Assembly: GCF_009687885.1 (NCBI RefSeq)
Contig: NZ_BLAF01000015.1
Span: 127,974 to 187,312, forward strand
Source of the DNA: Acrocarpospora pleiomorpha
Lineage (GTDB): Bacteria > Actinomycetota > Actinomycetes > Streptosporangiales > Streptosporangiaceae
Reading direction: 5' to 3'
DNA: 59,339 nt
Below the pieces are notes generated by a model that was not told the origin of the DNA, searched no databases, and worked only from the letters and a program-made list of their open reading frames with translations. Numbering within the stretch: position 1 is the stretch's first letter; each line of letters opens with the position of its first letter. Positions 26,437 through 36,192 of this stretch are shown piece after piece. Made by a program: the position numbers and the translations under genes.

Positions 26437-27570
26437 ATGCGAGGTCACATCTACTTCCGGCGTGCGGCCGCTCTGGCCGCGGTCCTCGCCGCCGGAATGA
26501 TCAGTGTGGTGCCGGGTGCTGGGGCGGACGGCGTCGACGGTGTTGACGGCCTGCCCGAAGTGATGCGCGGAGACCCGAAGGACGTCTCCAACTGGGGCAC
26601 GGTCATGGCCCTGCCCGGCTGCGTGCAGTCCGACGCCTGGATCGCCCGGCTGAAGGGCCTGGGCGGCGCCGTCAACACCACCCTGTTCCAGGCGCACTAC
26701 CCCGAGTTCGGGCAGGCCGGGAAGACCGCGGGCGGCAAGGCCCTGGTCGACCTGAAGATCCCGGACCCGAACCGGTTCACCTCGGGCATCTCCTTCGGCC
26801 AGGCGTCCGGCTTCTATGCCAAGGCCATCGGCGACGCGCTCCCGTCCACCGAGATCAGCGGCGACGACGTGGCCACGAAGTGCGCCGCCTATGCGGAGGC
26901 GGGCGGCGCGATGGTCGACGTCGGCCTGCCCGGCATCCCCGGCTTCAGCTTCTTCAGCGGGGCCGCCAACACCCGCGGCGGCCTGATCAACAAGGTCAAC
27001 CCGTTCCGTCCCGGCACGTCCCCGTCCTGGAGCGAGCTCCGCGACTCCTCACCGCTGCGGGTACACGCCGAGGGCATCGCCGTGTCCGCGCGTTCGGTCC
27101 CCGGCAAACCCATCGAGTTCGCCGGAAACTTCGCGCATGGGTACATCGCCAGCTTCGGCAAGAAATTCATCGACATCCCGGCCAAGTGGCCCGCCAACTT
27201 TGGCGTGGAGGTCCCCACCCCGTTCGGCCCGCCGCTCGCCCTGGTCACCACCAACGAGCAGGTCACCACCAACACGAACGGCACCGGCACGCTCGCCCCC
27301 GGTCGTTCCACCTACCAGCACAACCCGATCGCGGCGAGCGGCTACATCAACGCCATCCACGTCACCGTCCTGGGCACCAACGCCGCCGACCTCACCATCG
27401 GCCACGCCGCCGTCCTCAACGGCACCCCAGCCGGCCCGGCCCAGCCGGTCCTGCTCCCCTGCGTCGACGCACCCGGCCGCGAGGCCACCTGCCCCACCGA
27501 CGCCCAGGAGAAAACCCAGGACACCACCATCATCGACTCCATTCCCACCACCCTGAAACCCCGCGACTAG
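26437..27570 (+). CDS. Secreted protein, possibly choice-of-anchor P family
   Basis: A 377-residue exported protein. A basic, hydrophobic signal peptide (RRAAALAAVLAAGMISVVPGAGA) probably ends near residue 31. The C-terminal half, with YINAIHVTVLGTNAADLTIGHAAV, resembles actinobacterial choice-of-anchor P proteins, which are beta-rich secreted proteins of unknown role. That assignment is from memory of the motif and is tentative. Three cysteines lie in the mature part and two near the C-terminus (LLPCVD, ATCPTD). GAGGAG lies before the ATG. No anchor or sorting signal is visible. Confidence 0.7.
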   Translation: MRGHIYFRRAAALAAVLAAGMISVVPGAGADGVDGVDGLPEVMRGDPKDVSNWGTVMALPGCVQSDAWIARLKGLGGAVNTTLFQAHYPEFGQAGKTAGGKALVDLKIPDPNRFTSGISFGQASGFYAKAIGDALPSTEISGDDVATKCAAYAEAGGAMVDVGLPGIPGFSFFSGAANTRGGLINKVNPFRPGTSPSWSELRDSSPLRVHAEGIAVSARSVPGKPIEFAGNFAHGYIASFGKKFIDIPAKWPANFGVEVPTPFGPPLALVTTNEQVTTNTNGTGTLAPGRSTYQHNPIAASGYINAIHVTVLGTNAADLTIGHAAVLNGTPAGPAQPVLLPCVDAPGREATCPTDAQEKTQDTTIIDSIPTTLKPRD

Positions 27571-27851
27571 CGACCCTTCAAACACGCCTAACGTTGGCTA
27601 TTCAGCACGCGGTCAATGAACCCTTTTCATCCTCTGGCGGTATGGCCGTTGAGCAGGGCCGATCTGCTGACAACGAAGGCCTCCGGTGAAGATTTGCAAG
27701 ATTCCGCATGCAGGTCAACGGGCCCGACCTCGCGGCCGCAGCCTTCCGACCTGCGGAGACGGGTTGAAATGAGCTCAACGCATCTGATAACGGACCTCCT
27801 GACCTGCGCGAACATGGCCCGTGTGCGGCCGGCAGCTTTCGCGTGCCGGGC

Positions 27852-27911
27852 GAACGAGCGTTCTCGCAGCCCAGGACGGGTGAACGAGCGCTCTCGCAGC
27901 CCAGGACGGGT
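27852..27911 (+). repeat. 30-bp tandem repeat, two copies
   Basis: The units at 27852-27881 and 27882-27911 differ at one base. Each starts GAACGAGCG and ends GGACGGGT. The first contains the dyad GAACG-AG-CGTTC, and the second the palindrome GAGCGCTC. A third copy is truncated after GAAC. Confidence 0.85.
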
Positions 27912-28062
27912 GAACATATAGATCGCGAACCATCGGGGCCAACCTTCGAACACGCCTGGCCTCTTTGGCGCCGGGTCGGTGAGAACCATCACCAGCGTTA
28001 ACGGCGCCGGATAACGGCGAGCGGCTCGGCGACCTGCTCATTCTGTTGAGCGGCTTTCAACC

Positions 28063-28081
28063 CGCGTCACCCGGTGACGCG
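28063..28081. terminator. 19-bp perfect palindrome, possible terminator
   Basis: CGCGTCACC-C-GGTGACGCG is perfectly palindromic and is followed on the plus strand by a T-rich tract (TGATATTTCTTC). It could end a transcript entering from the left or act as an operator for the lipoprotein gene downstream. Confidence 0.4.
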
Positions 28082-28210
28082 CTGATATTTCTTCTCGTGG
28101 CGCATGCGCCGCGTCGTTCCCTTCATGGGAGCAATATTGGCGGGCAACACTTCTGCCAAGCCCGCCCGTGGCAAGAACATCGACCGGCGCACAATTCGGA
28201 AAATCGACAC

Positions 28211-29101
28211 GTGCGCCGGTTTTTGTCCCTCGCCCTGCTGATTTCGCTCCTGCCCGGCTGCGGGACGACCAGGACAACTCCCTTGGTCACCGGTGCCTTC
28301 GGGACTCGGCCCACGATCGTTCTGCCATCCGGCCCACCCCCCACGCGACCGACCATTCAAGTCATCGCCCAAGGCCGCGGCCCGATCGTCCAGAAAGGCC
28401 AAGCCGTCATCACCCACGCCGACATTCGCCTCTGGAAAACCGGCAAACCCTACCTGAGCACCTTCGACCTCAAACAGCCCACCACCGTCTCCCTCGACGG
28501 CCAGCATGTCTCCCACACCTGGACCGCCGCCCTGGCAGGCCGCCGCGTGGGCAGCCGAGTCGTCCTGATCAGCCCTGCCTCCCACGGTTTCGGCCCCGCG
28601 GGCATGGCGCCCTCCGGAGTCTCCCCGTCCGAAACGCTGGTCATCGTCTTCGACATCATCGGCTCGTACGCCCCCACCGCCAACGTCGGCGCCCCGACGA
28701 CCCCCACCACACCCCCCAATCTCCCCAAGATCAGCGGCTTCCCCCCTTTCCCCAGCAATTTCCCGAAAAATCCACCGAAATCCCTCACCATCCACACCCT
28801 CCACCAGGGCTCCGGCCCTCCGATCCACCCCGGTTCCACGATCGTCGTGCAATATGTCACCACCCCCTGGGCCGCCAAGACGCCCACCGACGCCTCGTAC
28901 GCCCGAGGCGGTCCCAACGGCTTTCTCCTCGCCGAGAACTCCGTCCCGCCCGGCTGGGTGAAAGGCCTCACCGGCATCCCCACCGGCAGCCGCGTCCTCC
29001 TGGTCGCCCCACCCCAACCGGGCTTCACCACCACGACCGGTGGCGTGATCATCCCCCAGGGCAAAGCCGTCACCTACGTCATCGACATCCTCGCGGCGTG
29101 A
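28211..29101 (+). CDS. Lipoprotein with two FKBP-type peptidyl-prolyl isomerase-like domains
   Basis: A 296-residue lipoprotein. The signal peptide (RRFLSLALLISLLPGC) has the lipobox LPGC at about Cys 17. Two FKBP-like domains follow, near residues 45-155 (IQVIAQGRGPIVQKGQAV, GRRVGSRVVLISPAS) and 190-296 (LTIHTLHQGSGPPIHPGSTI, GIPTGSRVLLVAPP). Each has the expected beta strands, but the catalytic pocket looks diverged. A role in folding secreted proteins outside the membrane is likely. The GTG at 28211 fits the signal peptide; the longer frame to 28046 would bury it. Confidence 0.8.
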   Translation: MRRFLSLALLISLLPGCGTTRTTPLVTGAFGTRPTIVLPSGPPPTRPTIQVIAQGRGPIVQKGQAVITHADIRLWKTGKPYLSTFDLKQPTTVSLDGQHVSHTWTAALAGRRVGSRVVLISPASHGFGPAGMAPSGVSPSETLVIVFDIIGSYAPTANVGAPTTPTTPPNLPKISGFPPFPSNFPKNPPKSLTIHTLHQGSGPPIHPGSTIVVQYVTTPWAAKTPTDASYARGGPNGFLLAENSVPPGWVKGLTGIPTGSRVLLVAPPQPGFTTTTGGVIIPQGKAVTYVIDILAA

Positions 29102-29206
29102 TTCGGACGCGAATCGGCATTGGAACGGTCTAACGCCCGGCTATCCGCCGATCGTAGGTTCTCCTCATCCGGCCGGAAGAGCCGGTTTCACCACGAGGGG
29201 ACCAAC

Positions 29207-29590
29207 ATGACCGAGAAGACGATCGAGAAGCCGACCGCCCGTCCGCTGAGCCAGCGGTCCGTCAACTATGTGCTGGCCGTTGTCCAGGACGACCCGCAGC
29301 TGGCCGCCCAGGCGGCCGACGAGCTGGAGAAGGACCCGCGCGGCACGATCAAGCAGTACTTCGCCCTGACCCGCGAGCAGCAGCTCGGCCTGAACCAGTT
29401 CGACGAGGACTTCCTGCGCCGCACCCTCATGCCCGTCGCCAAGGCCCTCCGCGAGGACGTCGACGTCGTGGCCACCGTCCGCCCCGCGGGCGTCACCGCC
29501 GCCGGCTGCTCCATCAGCGTCAGCTACACGCCGCCGAACCCGTCCACCGGCACGCCCCGCATGATCGAACTCAAGGTGATCTTCAACTGA
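29207..29590 (+). CDS. Small protein of unknown function
   Basis: A 127-residue soluble protein preceded by GAGGGG at good spacing. The first two thirds are predicted helical and charged (NYVLAVVQDDPQLAAQAADELEKD, TREQQLGLNQFDEDF). The last third has one Cys and a beta-like end (AGCSISVSYTPPNPSTGTP, MIELKVIF). No signal peptide or family is recognised. The helical part followed by a short Cys-containing tail superficially resembles precursor peptides, but no maturation gene is nearby, so I do not propose that. A terminator-like hairpin follows directly. Confidence 0.65.
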   Translation: MTEKTIEKPTARPLSQRSVNYVLAVVQDDPQLAAQAADELEKDPRGTIKQYFALTREQQLGLNQFDEDFLRRTLMPVAKALREDVDVVATVRPAGVTAAGCSISVSYTPPNPSTGTPRMIELKVIFN

Positions 29591-29599
29591 CCCCGCGTC

Positions 29600-29629
29600 A
29601 ACCCCCGGCCGGGCCGCACACCGGGGGTT
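29600..29629 (+). terminator. Hairpin terminator
   Basis: AACCCCCGG (29600-29608) pairs perfectly with CCGGGGGTT (29621-29629) ten bases after the stop of the small gene. Confidence 0.7.
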
Positions 29630-29736
29630 AAGCGCGAAGGAGGGCCGCTCCTTAGCCCAGGGTTAAGCGCACATTAATCCCAATGTCGCCCCATTGACCC
29701 TGCCCCATGATGGACCATACGCTCCCCAGGTAACTC

Positions 29737-29753
29737 ATAGGAAACTTTCCTAT
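29737..29753. promoter_or_regulatory. 17-bp palindrome upstream of the chitinase gene
   Basis: ATAGGAAA-C-TTTCCTAT is a perfect dyad 40 bp before the chitinase start. It does not match the DasR-type motif of Streptomyces chitinase genes. It probably binds another carbohydrate-responsive repressor. Confidence 0.6.
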
Positions 29754-29792
29754 TAGTACGCCGTATTGGCCCTATCTGACCTGGAGCAACCC

Positions 29793-31400
<1,608 letters not shown>

Positions 31401-31449
31401 CCACCCTCCGATCCTCGGGGTCGGCTCGACCCCATTCCCCGGAGGATCA

Positions 31450-31481
31450 ACGGCCCTCGCGTCGGCAGACGCGAGGGCCGT
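31450..31481. terminator. Strong bidirectional terminator
   Basis: A perfect 14-bp stem, ACGGCCCTCGCGTC (31450-31463) with GACGCGAGGGCCGT (31468-31481), and a GGCA loop sit between the convergent chitinase and beta-propeller genes. A second, bulged hairpin (GATCCTC...GAGGATC) precedes it at about 31410-31449. Confidence 0.9.
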
Positions 31482-34063
31482 CACTCTTTGGTGCCGAGGA
31501 GCCGGAGCTTTCCGTCCGCGGTGGCCACGAGTATCTCCACCCGGTCGTCGCCGTTCACATCGGCCGGCACCGGGTTGGTGACCGCGGCGGGAAACTGGTG
31601 TTCCCAGATGATTTCGCCGTCGCGCAGGCACAGCAGCCGGCCGGTCCGGGTGCCGACCAGGAACTCGTCGCGCCCGTCGCCGTCCAGGTCACCAGCGGCG
31701 ACCGCGCGCTCCGGGATGGCCGGTCCGGTGTCGAGCTGCCAGCGCACCTCTCCGGTGGCCGCGTCGAGCGCCGCGAATCGGCCGTCGCGCGACACCGTTC
31801 CGAGCAGCCATCGTCCCGGCTCCGGTGCGCGGGCCAGCGCGGAGCGGCCCGGGAAGTAGCGCCACAGTTCGGTGTTGACCCGCCACACCGTTTCGCCGTC
31901 GAGGTCGATCAGTTCCAGGCCGTGGATTCCGTCCGCGCGCAGCAGCGCGGCGGTGCCGCCGTCGGCCGCCGGCACCGCGATCGGGGTGGTGTACGCGGCG
32001 GTCCAGTCGTTTTCCGCGCGGACTTTTCCGGTTTCGTCATACAGGCGCAGGCGGCCGTGGTCGTCGGCCGCGATCAGCCAGGTGTCCCCGCCCAGCGGCA
32101 GCACGCCGGGCCGGGCCGGATGTCCGCCGTGCCGGGCGTCGGTCCACAGGGGGGCGCCGACGGCGTCGTACAGGGTCAGCGCGGCGGTGTGCACGCCGGT
32201 GTGCTGGTTGGCGAGCAGCCGGAAGGTCAGGCCGAACGGGACGAGCGCCAGAGCCGGCGGCGCGGCCAGCGTGATCGTGATCGCCGTGGCGTCCGGGCTG
32301 CCCGGTTCGCGGTGCACCATCGCCGCTGGTCGGCCACCGTCCATAGTGGACACGACAAGTCGGTGCGTACCTCTGGCGTCGCGGTGCAGCGCCGGCAACT
32401 CGCCTGGCACCCGCCACTCGCGGTCCAATCCTGCGGGCCCGGGTGTCCCGCCGATGACCTGCCCGCCGGCCAGGTCGGTGACGATCTCGGGGCCGTGGTC
32501 CCGCGTCCACACCAAAGGCTGGCAGAACCGGCCGGAGGCCGGGACGGGGTCGCCGACCGGGGACAGGTCCGGACCGCACCGGCTCACCCGGCCGTCCGCA
32601 GTGGACAGGATGAGCTCTCCGCCGTACCAGTCGGCCCTGACGTACTCCGGCCCGGCCAGCCGACGCGTCGTCCGCCCGTTCCACACATGAACGCCATCGT
32701 CGCGGCGGACCAGCAGTCCGGGCGCACCCGAGCAGTTCAGCACCTCGATCGCGCTTCGCCGCTCCGCGTGGAAGTTGACGTGTTCGGGGAGCGCCGAGTC
32801 GCTCGAGGTGAGCAGCGCGGCATCGGCCAGCGTGGCCAGCGTTTCCAGGGTCACGCCGTCCACGATCTCCAGCACGGTACGCCCGGCTGGGCGGCGCGCG
32901 GGCTCGCGGCTCACCACGAGTTCGGGACGCCCATCGCCATCGAGGTCATGGCATCCCCAGAAGTACCGTCCCGGCAACGCGGCCAGTGCCCCAGCCGCCA
33001 GGTCACCGCCGGACGGCCCGGCAAGGAGGTCGAGTATGAGCGTGCGCCACTGGCCCTCCTGCCAGAGGCCGACGACGAGATCGGGGCGTCCCGTCCCGCG
33101 CACGTCCGCGACCGAGGTGATCTGCGGGCGCAGCTCACGATGGTCCTCGGGCCAGTCCTTCTCCACGAAGTGCCCCCAGGCGCGATGGAGTCCCGCGCCG
33201 GAGTGCCCGGTCACCGCCAGGTACTCCTCGACCTGGCAGCTCACCAGCACGGCGCCGAGTCGTGGGCCCACGGCTTGCAGGAGCCCGTACGGCCGGGCGC
33301 ACGGGTAGTCGCCGGGATCGGGCCGATAGCGCGTGACGAGCCGCACGTCACCAGTCCCGGCGTCGATCACCGCCTGGTAGAGCCGGCCATCCTCGCGCCC
33401 GAGCACCAGCGCCTCGGTGTCAGCACTGGCATAACCGGTACCGCATCGGCTGGACACCAGCACCTCGGCCCGGCCGCGCCCGGTCACGTCCGCGACGACC
33501 ACGGTGGGCCCGAACCCGGCGTCGTACGCGTCCCCGTAGTCCACGTCCCACACCACGGACGGCCGGCCCGGATCGGAGAAGTCGACGCACCGGCCCCGGG
33601 TCGAGTAGGTCGGGAAACACACCCAGCGCAGCGCGCCGGGGGAGCCGAACACCTTGGACGAGCCGGGTCCGGCGAGGTTGGCCCGCGCCTCAGTGCTCCA
33701 GGTCCACAGCAGCGTGCCGGTGTCCAGGTCGACCAGGGCCACGGTGCGCTCGTCCGTGGTGATCAGCGCCTGCCACGATTCGGGCGCGCCGAACCGCCCG
33801 GCGTGCAGCACCCGCGTGACGCCGAGCGTGTCCGCGCGCCAGATCGGCGTGCCGTCCCAGCCGGTCGCGGCGAGCGTGCTGCCTGCCTGAACCAGCAAGG
33901 CTTCGACGCCCCGGACCTTTGCGGTACGGGCGAACCGCACATCCCCGCCGGTGTCGAGATGCCAGACCTCCACCGGCGCGTGACGGTATCCGCCGGGAAG
34001 GTCCGTACGCCCGAGGTTGCGGCCATCGCCGCGCGCGGTCCACCACTCGCCCGAACCTGACAC
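31481..34063 (-). CDS. Large FG-GAP/PQQ-like beta-propeller repeat protein, apparently cytosolic
   Basis: An 860-residue protein made of repeated beta-blade motifs. FG-GAP-type segments (DLDGDGRPELVVSRE, DLDGDGRDEFLVGTRTG, DVNGDDRVEILVATADG) alternate with PQQ-like blades (LVDLDTGTLLWTWSTEA, LDAATGEVRWQLDTG). There is no signal peptide from the GTG at 34063, which follows GGGGG. The open frame to 34180 overlaps the GntR gene and is unlikely. It lies 44 bp after the GntR gene with a dyad between them. Together with the secreted propeller at the other end it brackets a catabolic locus. A binding or scaffold role is a guess. Confidence 0.75.
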   Translation of the reverse strand: MSGSGEWWTARGDGRNLGRTDLPGGYRHAPVEVWHLDTGGDVRFARTAKVRGVEALLVQAGSTLAATGWDGTPIWRADTLGVTRVLHAGRFGAPESWQALITTDERTVALVDLDTGTLLWTWSTEARANLAGPGSSKVFGSPGALRWVCFPTYSTRGRCVDFSDPGRPSVVWDVDYGDAYDAGFGPTVVVADVTGRGRAEVLVSSRCGTGYASADTEALVLGREDGRLYQAVIDAGTGDVRLVTRYRPDPGDYPCARPYGLLQAVGPRLGAVLVSCQVEEYLAVTGHSGAGLHRAWGHFVEKDWPEDHRELRPQITSVADVRGTGRPDLVVGLWQEGQWRTLILDLLAGPSGGDLAAGALAALPGRYFWGCHDLDGDGRPELVVSREPARRPAGRTVLEIVDGVTLETLATLADAALLTSSDSALPEHVNFHAERRSAIEVLNCSGAPGLLVRRDDGVHVWNGRTTRRLAGPEYVRADWYGGELILSTADGRVSRCGPDLSPVGDPVPASGRFCQPLVWTRDHGPEIVTDLAGGQVIGGTPGPAGLDREWRVPGELPALHRDARGTHRLVVSTMDGGRPAAMVHREPGSPDATAITITLAAPPALALVPFGLTFRLLANQHTGVHTAALTLYDAVGAPLWTDARHGGHPARPGVLPLGGDTWLIAADDHGRLRLYDETGKVRAENDWTAAYTTPIAVPAADGGTAALLRADGIHGLELIDLDGETVWRVNTELWRYFPGRSALARAPEPGRWLLGTVSRDGRFAALDAATGEVRWQLDTGPAIPERAVAAGDLDGDGRDEFLVGTRTGRLLCLRDGEIIWEHQFPAAVTNPVPADVNGDDRVEILVATADGKLRLLGTKE

Positions 34064-34077
34064 CGCAACCCCCAAAG

Positions 34078-34093
34078 TCTGTCTTAGGACAGA
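34078..34093. promoter_or_regulatory. Inverted repeat between the GntR gene and the propeller gene
   Basis: TCTGTC-TTAG-GACAGA is a perfect 6-bp dyad. Its core G-C-TTAGG-C resembles the site at 38826 (GACTTAGGTCA on the minus strand). It is a candidate operator of the GntR-family regulator. Confidence 0.55.
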
Positions 34094-34107
34094 GTTCAGG
34101 ATCGAGG

Positions 34108-34854
34108 TTAAGCACCCGGCGGTGTGCTGTCCAGGTCCCGGAAGTAGTGCCGGGCGCGCTCCAGTATCGCCCGCATGCACTGCTCGGCGAGCTGGGCGTC
34201 CCGCGCTTCCAGGGCCAGCAACAGCGCCTGGTGCTGGGTGTTGGTCTCGGCGTGGGTCAGCCCGGCCGCCTCGGTGAGCTGGCCGCCGCGGTGCCGCTCG
34301 GCGGTGAGCGCTTCGGCGAGCGCGTCCAGGATCGACTGGAAGAACCTGTTTCGCGAGGCGCGGGCGATCGTGCCGTGGAACGCCATGTCCAGCTCGACCC
34401 GGCGGGTCAGATCATCCTCGGCGTCGTTGAGCTGGGCCATGACCGTGCGGAGCTCGGCGATCTCCTCGGCCGTCGCCCGGGTGGCGGCCAGCCCGGCGGC
34501 CTTGGTCTCGATGGCCAGCCGCAGTTCGAGGAGCTCGTCGATGGCTTCCTCGTGGGCGTCCACGGCGAGCCGGAAGTAGTCCTCCACGGCGACCGGGCGC
34601 AGCCCGCTGACCGTGGCCCGCTTGCCCTGGCGAGTCTCCACGACGCCCTGGTTGGTCAGCGTGCGAAGGGCGTCGCGGACCACCCGCTGGCTCACGCCAT
34701 ACCGGTTGGCCAGGTCGGACTCCGACGGCAGGGGGTCGCCGTCGGTCAGCCCTCCGGTCTTGATGAGGTCCCGGATCTGGTCGGCGATCTGCTTCCCGAG
34801 CGGCACCCGGGTGTGCCGCCACTGCCCCTCTGGTGCTGACTCCCCGATGGTCAC
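34108..34854 (-). CDS. GntR-family (FCD) regulator of the catabolic locus
   Basis: A 248-residue regulator. A winged helix (LGKQIADQIRDLIKTGG, LPSESDLANRYGVSQRVVRDALRTL) is followed by an FCD ligand domain (RVELDMAFHGTIARASRN, TQHQALLLALEARD) carrying the His residues that usually bind metal. GTG 34854 has GGGAGG at proper distance; the frame is open to 34950. It is divergent from the enolase-superfamily gene, and similar dyads occur at three promoters of the locus, so it is probably the local repressor responding to a sugar acid or amino-acid derivative. Confidence 0.9.
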   Translation of the reverse strand: MTIGESAPEGQWRHTRVPLGKQIADQIRDLIKTGGLTDGDPLPSESDLANRYGVSQRVVRDALRTLTNQGVVETRQGKRATVSGLRPVAVEDYFRLAVDAHEEAIDELLELRLAIETKAAGLAATRATAEEIAELRTVMAQLNDAEDDLTRRVELDMAFHGTIARASRNRFFQSILDALAEALTAERHRGGQLTEAAGLTHAETNTQHQALLLALEARDAQLAEQCMRAILERARHYFRDLDSTPPGA

Positions 34855-34955
34855 GCCGGTCACCCTCCCAGAATCGCTGCCGAACTGGCCGACCGGCCAA
34901 GTCGGGCACCTGCGGGGACAGCGTAGCGCGTTCCGGTGTACCCAGGACACAGGAG

Positions 34956-34986
34956 GTATGACCTAGGGCCTAACCTGAGTTACATT
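34956..34986 (+). promoter_or_regulatory. Candidate promoter and operator for the enolase-deacylase operon
   Basis: GTATGACCTAGGGC carries the ATGACCTA motif also seen at 38825. ATGACC (34958-34963) and TACATT (34981-34986) are spaced 17 bp and could be -35 and -10 elements, so the regulator site would overlap the -35. Confidence 0.4.
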
Positions 34987-35016
34987 GTGGCGGTGAGCTG
35001 AGCTGTGGGAGGTGCC

Positions 35017-36192
35017 ATGCGAGTCACCGGGGTCCGTCAGTGGATCGCCGATTTCGGGTTCTACAACGCCATCTACATCCGGATCGAGACCGATGAAGGG
35101 GTGGTGGGGGAGGCCGAGGTGGCGATGCGCCGGCGAACGCGGTCGGTCTCCGCCCTGATCGAGGAGCTGTCCGAATACCTGGTCGGGCGTGATCCGACCC
35201 GGATCGAGCAGCACGCCGAGCGCATGTACCGGGACGCGTTCCTCGGCGGCACCCTGCTCACCATCGGCATCAGCGCGATCGACCAGGCGCTCTGGGACCT
35301 CAACGGCCGGGCGCTGGGCGTCCCGGTTCACCGGTTACTGGGGGGCAAATTCCGGGATCGGGTGCCGGTCTACACGCACGCGAAGGCCGGGGGCTCGCCG
35401 GAGGCGATGGCGGCCGAGATCCGGGACCGGGTGGACCGGGGCTTCACGGCGGTGAAGACCACGCTGCCCGGCTTCTACGAGCAGGTGACCAGCGTCAAGC
35501 ACGATCGGCCCGCGCTGATCCCGGCCCGGCAGACCGAGACCGAGTTGCTGCCCACCCGGACGTTCAAGGTGATCGCTGAGTATTTCGCGGCGGCCAGGGA
35601 GGAAGTCGGCCCGGACATCCAGCTGATGCTCGACTGCCACGGCCGGTTGAACGTGGCCAACGCGATCCGGCTCTGTGAAGCGCTCGCGCCCTACGACCTG
35701 ACCTTCATCGAGGAGCCGGTGCCGGCGGATCGGGTGGACTGGATGCTCGAGGTGAGCCGCCGTTCGACCACGCCGATCGCGGCCGGCGAGCGGTGGGGCA
35801 ACCACTTCGGCTCGGCCCCGTTCATCGGCGCGCACGCGGTGGCGGTGGTCCAGCCGGATGTCGGGATCTGCGGCGGGATCACGGCGGCTCGCAAGATCGC
35901 CACCTGCGCGGAGGTGCACGGGCTGTCGATCGCGTTCCACAACCCGTTCGGGCCGTTGCAGAGCGCGGCGACCTGGCAGCTCGCGGCCACCCTGCCGAAT
36001 CTGCTGATCTCCGAGTCGATGATCACACCGGCCCAGACGCGGTACTGGGAGCGGTATACCGAGGATCCGCCGCGGGTGGAGAACGGCGAGTGGGTGGTCA
36101 CGGACGCGCCCGGGCTCGGGCCTCGGCTGCGGGTCGAGGAGATCGTCAAGCACCCGTTCAAACCCGAGCTCGACCGAGGGGGCACCCGATGA
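35017..36192 (+). CDS. Enolase-superfamily sugar-acid dehydratase, galactonate-dehydratase-like
   Basis: A 391-residue mandelate racemase/muconate-lactonizing-type enzyme. The metal and catalytic residues match the D-galactonate dehydratase group: Asp and His in MLDCHGRL near residue 208, Glu in FIEEPVPADR, Glu in AAGERWGNH and the His of FHNPFGP. It would abstract the alpha proton of an acid sugar or related acid and dehydrate it. GGGAGG precedes the ATG. It overlaps the deacylase gene by 4 bp, which is unusual company for a sugar-acid dehydratase. One rare TTA codon occurs at 35335. Confidence 0.85.
   Translation: MRVTGVRQWIADFGFYNAIYIRIETDEGVVGEAEVAMRRRTRSVSALIEELSEYLVGRDPTRIEQHAERMYRDAFLGGTLLTIGISAIDQALWDLNGRALGVPVHRLLGGKFRDRVPVYTHAKAGGSPEAMAAEIRDRVDRGFTAVKTTLPGFYEQVTSVKHDRPALIPARQTETELLPTRTFKVIAEYFAAAREEVGPDIQLMLDCHGRLNVANAIRLCEALAPYDLTFIEEPVPADRVDWMLEVSRRSTTPIAAGERWGNHFGSAPFIGAHAVAVVQPDVGICGGITAARKIATCAEVHGLSIAFHNPFGPLQSAATWQLAATLPNLLISESMITPAQTRYWERYTEDPPRVENGEWVVTDAPGLGPRLRVEEIVKHPFKPELDRGGTR

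Larger units (their letters stand above)
27571..28210. other. 640-bp gene-poor stretch with repeats and palindromes
   Basis: No convincing gene is seen; the open frames here are short, basic and lack ribosome sites. The stretch holds a 30-bp tandem repeat (27852-27911), a 19-bp palindrome (28063-28081), a 12-bp palindrome GGCGCATGCGCC (28099-28110), and a hairpin with 7-bp arms GGCGGGC/GCCCGCC (28139-28145, 28160-28166). Two similar phrases, TTCAAACACGCCTAACG near 27577 and TTCGAACACGCCTGGCC near 27946, flank much of the region. Confidence 0.6.

Noticed and set aside
27852..27911. Possible CRISPR-like array
   Set aside because: The two 30-bp copies are directly adjacent with no spacers, and no cas genes are present.
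27616..27992. Two open frames, one on each strand, across the 30-bp tandem repeat
   Set aside because: No ribosome sites, repeated ERSRSPGRVN-like or RPGLRERSF-like translations forced by the DNA repeat, and no domain. Treated as non-coding.
29207..29590. RiPP-type precursor peptide
   Set aside because: A helical leader-like part and a Cys in the tail are suggestive, but no radical-SAM, cyclase, dehydratase or RRE-containing gene is nearby and the tail lacks repeated core residues.
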